Source: Spirogloea muscicola (Eukaryota > Streptophyta > Zygnematophyceae > Spirogloeales > Spirogloeaceae). From it: 16,526 bases of DNA. This document shows positions 11,001-16,526 of the stretch, piece by piece. The stretch is from contig WELB01000049.1 of assembly GCA_009602725.1 (NCBI GenBank), forward strand, positions 631,243-647,768, in the 5' to 3' direction. The stretch's first letter is position 1. Every line of letters begins with the position of its first letter. The position numbers were made by a program, and so were the translations under genes. Under the pieces are notes generated by a model, which had not been told where the DNA came from, did no database searches, and worked only from the letters and a program-made list of their open reading frames with translations.

Positions 11001-11835
11001 ACATGGGAGCAACGGATGCACATGTCAAGCTGCTGAAGAGGGTTTACTGATACTGCTACTTGCTGTCATGGCAATCGACCAACAGCTCGTGATGGTGCAT
11101 CTTCGTTTGGTGTCTCCCTTGAGATCAGTCTGAGCAGATTTAGCGATCAGATGCCACATGACAACATCGTAAGCAGCATCCTTGAAGTGCTGTGACCTTG
11201 CTCCTCGCTCACATGACCAAAGTGGCACATGCGAAACATACTCATATTAAGAAGTGTATAAGAAGGTTCTGAGTTTATGCAAACAGGAGGAGAAGGTCAA
11301 TAAGTACATACTGCAGACTATCAACCATCTGGAAGATATCCAAGTTTCTAAGGATCTGGCGCTCTTCCTTGACCTTGATCTAGGTTGGTGATGTCATTGA
11401 TTTGGACGAATTATGCTGCTGCTTTTTAAAAGCACGACCAGCTAGCACTTGGTAGATACGGCAGGCTCTTCTTGACGTATACAAATCTTGCTAGGGGCAG
11501 GCAGTATATTGCTGTAGGCCTTGAGCAGCCCTAGTGTTGATGATGATGATTGATGACCTCTTACTGCAGCAATTTTGGGAGCAGCCAAGAATGACTATGA
11601 AATGTATGCGGCAAATATCAGGAGAGAGTACATGCACATGGAAGAGGCCGTCTACCGAGAGAAGAGGGCCAACCTACTACAGGTATGGCTTGCCAGGTCG
11701 CGCTTGTACAGAACGGAGATTGTTCACCAGGCCTTTGGTGATCAAGCAAAGATCAATCTGACTTGGGAACTGGCAGGCCTACGAGACACATCCTCATCCT
11801 TGGACACGTTCCTCAACCTCTTGGAAGGAGTCTAG
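8082..11835 (+). CDS. Trimodular CoA synthase: PPAT, dephospho-CoA kinase and HD-type phosphohydrolase
   Basis: Ten exons (8082-8292, 8409-8623, 8773-9003, 9243-9343, 9557-9789, 9888-10189, 10330-10643, 10814-10973, 11287-11383, 11570-11835) encode 709 aa in matching phases. Residues 1-75 are Ala/Pro/Ser/Arg-rich, with no acidic residue for about the first 55, and resemble a transit peptide; an alternative start is 8423. PPAT (about 92-253, 4'-phosphopantetheine to dephospho-CoA) shows GGTFDHLHEGHK (98-109) and LIEPYEMRR. DPCK (about 271-470, dephospho-CoA to CoA) shows P-loop GGMASGKS (278-285), DCDVLGH, APVLLEAGW, RNGITEQDAHKRL and ADVVIDNN. The C-terminal region (about 490-695) resembles COG4339 HD-superfamily phosphohydrolases: RHYHTFTHL (519-527), FFHDVVYE (552-559), NEKESA, FLDLDLAILG (616-625), YAANIRREY. 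Metal ligands H, HD and D are all present. PPAT-DPCK fusion is the animal COASY arrangement; land plants use separate COAD and COAE genes. Function of the HD domain is unknown. Confidence 0.9.
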
Positions 11836-12671
11836 TTAGCAAGCCATAGTATGAGTGAAGTACAGTTGCCTGTCAAACGACCTCCCTACCTGCACATCAT
11901 TATCCCCCCAGCCCGACTTGTGATGAGACCCACAATGTAATGTATAGCAAGTGTCAGAAGCATTCTTGAAGTCATAGATTTTGCAGTGACTTGAGAAATT
12001 ATAAGAGAGGCTATTTCCTTTTCTAGGTCCGTTTGATTAGTGGCCATTCCAAAAGTAGTAGTCGCAGTCTGAGCTCCAAGCCACTCGGCTTGCTTGACGG
12101 GTGAGCATAATAGTAGCGGGCTTTCAGATACCAGAGTAACTTCTTGTACCAGTATGTCGGATGGCCCTCAGGATGAGAATTGGAGTGCTACAGACGCATG
12201 CGTGGGATTGCAGTTGTGACCACCCGGTAGCAGCTACAGTGTGGTGTCAAGCGTCCAGATGAATCAGGTCTGCTTACAACCATGCTGTCAGCCTCTAACT
12301 GCAGTTTCCATAGAGAAGGAATGTTACACAACAAAGGTTGATCACCTACAGAGCCAGTGGCGTGCTGGACTTTCATGTGAGGCGCCCTAGTGCACAGTCA
12401 TTAGACAGGACTGAGCACCCCCAAGGTGGAGGGTAGTAGCTGAAGGCGGCTACTTGCATATTTACAGATGATGAAGAATTCCGGCTGAGCAGCTATCCAG
12501 CACAAGAATGGGTAACTCAGGCTCTCTTGAACACTGCGCCTATGTACAACTGACTGTACTGACCACCTCTTCAGATATTCGACCAACGTAACCTCTGCTC
12601 ATGGTCAGGGCCATGGGGGCTTACGCAAAGTACCATATAGAGAGCGACTGGCCGAAACGAAGCACTGCTCC
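11836..12671. other. Convergent 3' intergenic region between the CoA synthase and FYVE-SYLF genes
   Basis: 836 bp between two convergent stop codons, containing the two 3' UTRs. Short open frames on both strands show no family resemblance. I see no RNA gene, mobile element or repeat here apart from a TGTAA near the CoA gene end. Confidence 0.65.
11936..11940 (+). terminator. Possible TGTAA polyadenylation signal of the CoA synthase gene
   Basis: TGTAA lies 101 nt after the CoA synthase stop codon. TGTAA is the dominant polyadenylation signal in chlorophyte green algae such as Chlamydomonas. A 5-mer is expected often by chance and clear equivalents were not found for the other genes, so this is tentative. 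Confidence 0.3.
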
Positions 12672-15600
12672 TCAAGCTGTGCCCTCGAGACAGGGCGGCG
12701 CTTCCAACTTAGCGAACAGGTCGTCCAGGGCGGCATAGAGTGGCGCGGCCGCCCTCGGCCTTGGCACCGAGCCAAGCAGTAGCTGCGAGCTGGTAATGGA
12801 CCTATCGCCGTAGAAGCGAGAGTTGGCCTCTGACCGCGTCACAGCTATGCTGCTCTCTACTGAGATGCCTATGAAGGCTCCTGGCACAGCAGCAAGCTAT
12901 GTCCTTCATGAGCTCAGCTACCAAGAGGTAGGGACAGCCTTGGATATACTCCACATCATAAAAGATGACTGGATGATAAGCTGCAAGCAAGCTCACTTGG
13001 CAGACGATTAAGCCATTGTTCAGGAGGCAAGAGCAGTACCTTTGCTGCAGCTGTAGGTGTAGCACATGGCTGCCCCACCATCGCCGGCCCGCAGATCAAT
13101 TTCCACAGCCCGGCCCACAAGGCCAGCAGCCGCGCTCAGCCCCGCCCCCACTGACAAGAGCACCATGCCACAGAAAGCCTTGACAGCTTCATAGGATCTG
13201 AGCACGACTATGTAGTCTGTGAGCTCGCCGCCAATCTGTGCAGAAACGCCAGCAGACCAGTCATGCCCATCACATGCCAGCCATGTGATGTGCATGTCTA
13301 CCCTCAGGGCCCAGGAACATCAAGTTCTTTTGGGAAGAAACCGTAGTGTATCAGCAGCATTGGACAAGAGGTAGTCAGTAAAGCAACGAGCAGATACCTG
13401 GGCGCCCCAGCCGATGCCGCAGGTAACCAAGGCGGAGGGTGCCGACCACGAGCCGTCGGGCCGGCGCGCCACCACAAGCCCTGTGCCCAGCTTGTAGGTC
13501 ATGACCGCACCCACCTTGGCCACCGTGACGATTGCTAGCCCCAGCGCTCCTCTCAGGACCGTGTCAGGCAGCAGCCGCTCTGGTCTGAGGCTCCCAACCT
13601 GCACATCATAGCTAGTGCTTGATAGAGCTGATTTGACTCAGTCGGCAAGGATGTTTGTGCATGCTGTTACCACCCAATCAACAACTTGCAGTAAGACCAT
13701 AACATCTTGATGGAGACCCTGATCACAACATCTGCATGATGAGGTTATGCATGTTCCTTTTAAACATCCTGGCAACCACAGCAATTGTCATCATGGAGCA
13801 TGTTGCAGCAATAGGGTGTCGCAATTGAATTCTACAACAGATGTGAAGTTCTTTAGCTCTAGGTACCGTGGCATAGCTCCGCAGTGTGCTTGTTGCTTTG
13901 AAGATCTCTTCCTGGAGGGACGAGCCAAGGGGGTTGTTGAGCCAGCTGCGGAGGGAGGATGCATCAGTGACGTCGTAGAGCGCGACCTGAGCCGCGTTGC
14001 TGACACGATCCAGCAGGAGCCTCTGTACAGGCGCCAGTCGCTCGAGGCACGTGTCGCATACGCGCTGTGGCTCCCGCTCTCGAAACTGCACCGGAAGCAG
14101 GCACCGTCGGCCGGTGCAGCTACGACAGAAGACGCCCCCACAGAACCTAGCAATGGCAGGGCAACTACATCAGCAGACATCCACGTGGAGAATGTACATA
14201 ATAGAGATACAGCATGACGGCTGTCATCCAAACAGCTTTGACTGTAAGCATGCCAAGTGCTATGAACTTATGGTGTAGCTCTCGAGGGTCATCGTAATGA
14301 GCTTTGCATCCACCTGCAATGGTGCCGGAAGCAGCCGAGTGGCCCAAACGCCGCATCGCACTGCATGCACGTTGCCGCCGAGCTGTCCGGCATCCACTGG
14401 GGGGGCTCTGCTTCGAGCACGGCCCGGACGGCTCGCACGTCATCACCTACACCTGATGGCAGCACCTATTGGAAGTGAGAAGGAAGAGCTTGCACATCGA
14501 GACCTCTTGACAGGAATCCAACCTTCTCTGTCTTGCAGCCAGAAAGGGCAACCCACTTCGCACATTATTCTCATTTCCCCATGTCATATCAGCTCACTGT
14601 CTTTTATCTCTGGTAGAGCCTCCCCACGATGCAGTGTTACCATTGTCGAGGAAGGAGTGCTGAGTGAAGGAGCTCCATTTCAAGTCACCTGTCAAAAGAG
14701 GGGGAGCACTGGGGACGTGGCAGGCCACAGCCTTCTCAGACTCCTGGTTGCCTCTGCCGGCGACATCCTTGCGGCTATGTGCTGCCGAGACTTCGAGTTT
14801 GGCGCCACTTTCAAAGCTAAGTGGCAGCTCCTCTTTGCTGGCACCAGCGCCGCGCTTAAAGATCTCCAAAGCACCGACCATCACATTCCACAGATTGACC
14901 TCCGCCTGCGGCACCCCTCCGAGGCTGCCTCCATGGGCCGACGTCTGACGACCACTGCCCTTGTCACTGAACCCGTTGGCAAAGCCCCTGTACTTGACAG
15001 CACGGCGACCCTCCGCTGTGGCATTCTCAACAACACCATAACCATTTACATACTCCCTGTCCTCGGGCCGACGGCCAGTGCTGCAGCACATTCAAGGAGC
15101 CAATTGTAAGACTACCAGAGCTGCAAAGTGATGCACCTTAACAGCAGTTTGACAAGCTTCAGACGTGCTGAAGCACCAAACACCATGTCAGTCATGCAGC
15201 ATATGATGTTGTGTGGCAGGAGGGAGGTGCGCGACAAGCCTTGCCAGGCTGAGCTCCAGTCGCTGTAGCGTGCCTCAAGGCCGCCGCCCTTGGGGCGCGC
15301 CACCGCCACCCACGTCTCAACCTCCTCATGACTTGGTATGTCATATGTCAGGGGGCCTCGACCCCTGCAAATGCACGAGTCCGCAATAGCAATTGCATCA
15401 ATGATGAAACGCACCAGAGCTCAATTGCTCAATGAGCTGCCGCTCTCGACGAAGTAGGAGGTTGTTATCTTGCTTCTCTTGTCATCTGCTATTCCCCAGG
15501 CCAAGACCTCCAGCGATTGCCATGGCCTGTTCAGAGGCCCAAGAGTGCCCTGACATGCACGAGTGATCCGAGTGGTAGCCCACCTGACGGCCATGTCCGC

Positions 15601-16323
15601 CACCGCCTGCGCATGCTGCGCCGTAGCTGCACCACGGACAGGCAGCAGTATCTGTGAGAGGGCGTGGACGAGCGCACGCCCTGGCCCACAGGCCGGGCGC
15701 CTGCGCTCAACATTGTACTCGATGTGGTGCCTACATTGGCAAAGTGGGGCCAATTGGCAACGTGGGCTCTGCTTCTGCAGCAAGCCTCAATGACTGTCAA
15801 GACGCACGGCGGCAAAGCGAAAGTGCAATGCTCCGCCAGTCTTGGACCCCGACCTGCGTGCCGCTCGGCCTCCGCGATGGCGAACTGGGCGGCGGCGGTG
15901 GCCGTGGAGGCGCGCGCCAGCGCGTCCCGCAGCTCGGTGTTGAGGCCCAGCGCCAGGCCGGGGTCGAAGGCCGTCCGGCACAGCGGGCAGACCGGGAGGC
16001 TGGCATGGCTCTGGACCTGGGGGCGGCACCACAGCGGACCAGTCAGTCACCGGCGTCACCGTCATCGGCCGGGCGTCAGCGTCACCTGACGTTGGCTGTA
16101 ACGGCGCTGCCGAGGCCAGGCTGCGGTATTCTGCTAGAGGCCGCGATGACTGCCGCGGCGAGGACGGCGCCGCCGCGGCAGCGGCGGCGGCGGCGTCAGC
16201 GTCAGCGTCAGTGCACCCTCTGGAGGCAGTCGAGGCAGCCGTTGTGGCCGCAGGGCAGCGACGCGGGGCCGCCGTACGTCCCCAGCGCCTCCATGCACAT
16301 CGAGCACATCGGAGCACCATCGC

Positions 16324-16354
<31 letters not shown>

Positions 16355-16390
16355 AACCGGGCGCGGCTGCTCGCCGCGGAGGCGCTCCAT
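12672..16390 (-). CDS. RING-FYVE-SYLF protein with PSAPP motif, CFS1-like
   Basis: Ten minus-strand exons: 16390-16217, 16016-15854, 15680-15584, 15364-15236, 15080-14689, 14446-14314, 14146-13867, 13598-13398, 13235-13040, 12880-12672. They encode 657 aa in matching phases. A poly-proline run (14-22) precedes a C3HC4 RING: C29, C32, C47, H49, C52, C55, C68, C71. A helical/linker region leads to PSAPP (311-315). The FYVE finger has W336-MPD, the RHHCRFCGG core (359-367), an RVC motif and eight Cys (345, 348, 362, 365, 370, 373, 393, 396), predicting PI3P binding. The SYLF domain follows: GLAIVTVAKVGAVMTYKLG, GTGLVVARR, AFIGISVES, NSRFYG, LLLG and PLYAALDDLF. Arabidopsis CFS1 (At3g43230) is a FYVE-SYLF autophagy/endosome adaptor; the RING makes E3 ubiquitin ligase activity likely here. 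The ATG has a good GGCCATGG context but lies just 14 bp from a poly-T run. The exon 4 donor (GGCTT|GTCGCG) is weak and uncertain. Confidence 0.83.
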
Positions 16391-16402
16391 GGCCGCCCCC
16401 TC

Positions 16403-16526
<124 letters not shown>

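Noticed and set aside
11570-11682. Ending exon 10 of the CoA gene at the CAG|GTATGG donor
   Set aside because: Reading on gives the conserved C-terminus of the COG4339 family (short helix, RLYRTEIVHQ, then NLTWELAGL) and a stop at 11835, so the site is probably not used.
14297-15109. A 270-codon open frame on the plus strand
   Set aside because: It lies opposite exons 5 and 6 of the RING-FYVE-SYLF gene, whose minus-strand reading has PSAPP and a textbook FYVE finger. The plus frame shows no family resemblance and is a shadow of GC-rich coding sequence.

Overview
This is nuclear DNA from a eukaryote of the green lineage, most likely a green alga. Every gene is split by many spliceosomal introns (mostly 100-350 nt, less GC-rich than the exons). 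Plant-type TTTAGGG telomere-like repeats occur inside the sequence. The protein families also fit: a plant/algal YeeZ-like Rossmann protein, a CFS1-like FYVE-SYLF protein, and an organellar TPR protein. The exact lineage is inference; a trebouxiophyte-like chlorophyte is my guess. The window looks like a contig or contig end: it starts inside a GCC-rich exon and ends in a run of 123 T.

I reconstructed four genes exon by exon. In all four, the intron phases agree across every junction and the summed coding length is a multiple of three. (1) Plus strand, <1-3027: 5'-truncated NAD(P)-binding Rossmann (atypical SDR, YeeZ-like) protein, 8 exons. Its large first intron carries a duplicated foldback of telomere-like repeats. 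(2) Minus strand, 7608-3563: TPR protein of 576 aa with a likely organellar presequence, 12 exons. (3) Plus strand, 8082-11835: protein of 709 aa in 10 exons. It joins phosphopantetheine adenylyltransferase (PPAT), dephospho-CoA kinase (DPCK) and a C-terminal HD-type phosphohydrolase of the COG4339 kind. The first two domains carry out the last two steps of coenzyme A synthesis. (4) Minus strand, 16390-12672: protein of 657 aa in 10 exons that joins a C3HC4 RING finger, a PSAPP motif, a FYVE zinc finger and a SYLF domain.

Genes 1 and 2 converge, 2 and 3 diverge from a 473-bp shared promoter region, and 3 and 4 converge. There is no operon logic. The only functional pairing suggested by position is the divergent pair of an organellar TPR gene and a CoA synthase gene.

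The most unusual content is domain architecture. The PPAT-DPCK-HD fusion places a putative phosphohydrolase on a CoA synthase. The RING-PSAPP-FYVE-SYLF protein would put a ubiquitin-ligase-type module on an endosome/autophagosome adaptor. No tRNA, rRNA, CRISPR array or transposase gene was recognised. All gene models come from reading splice signals and family resemblance; no alignment or transcript data were available.
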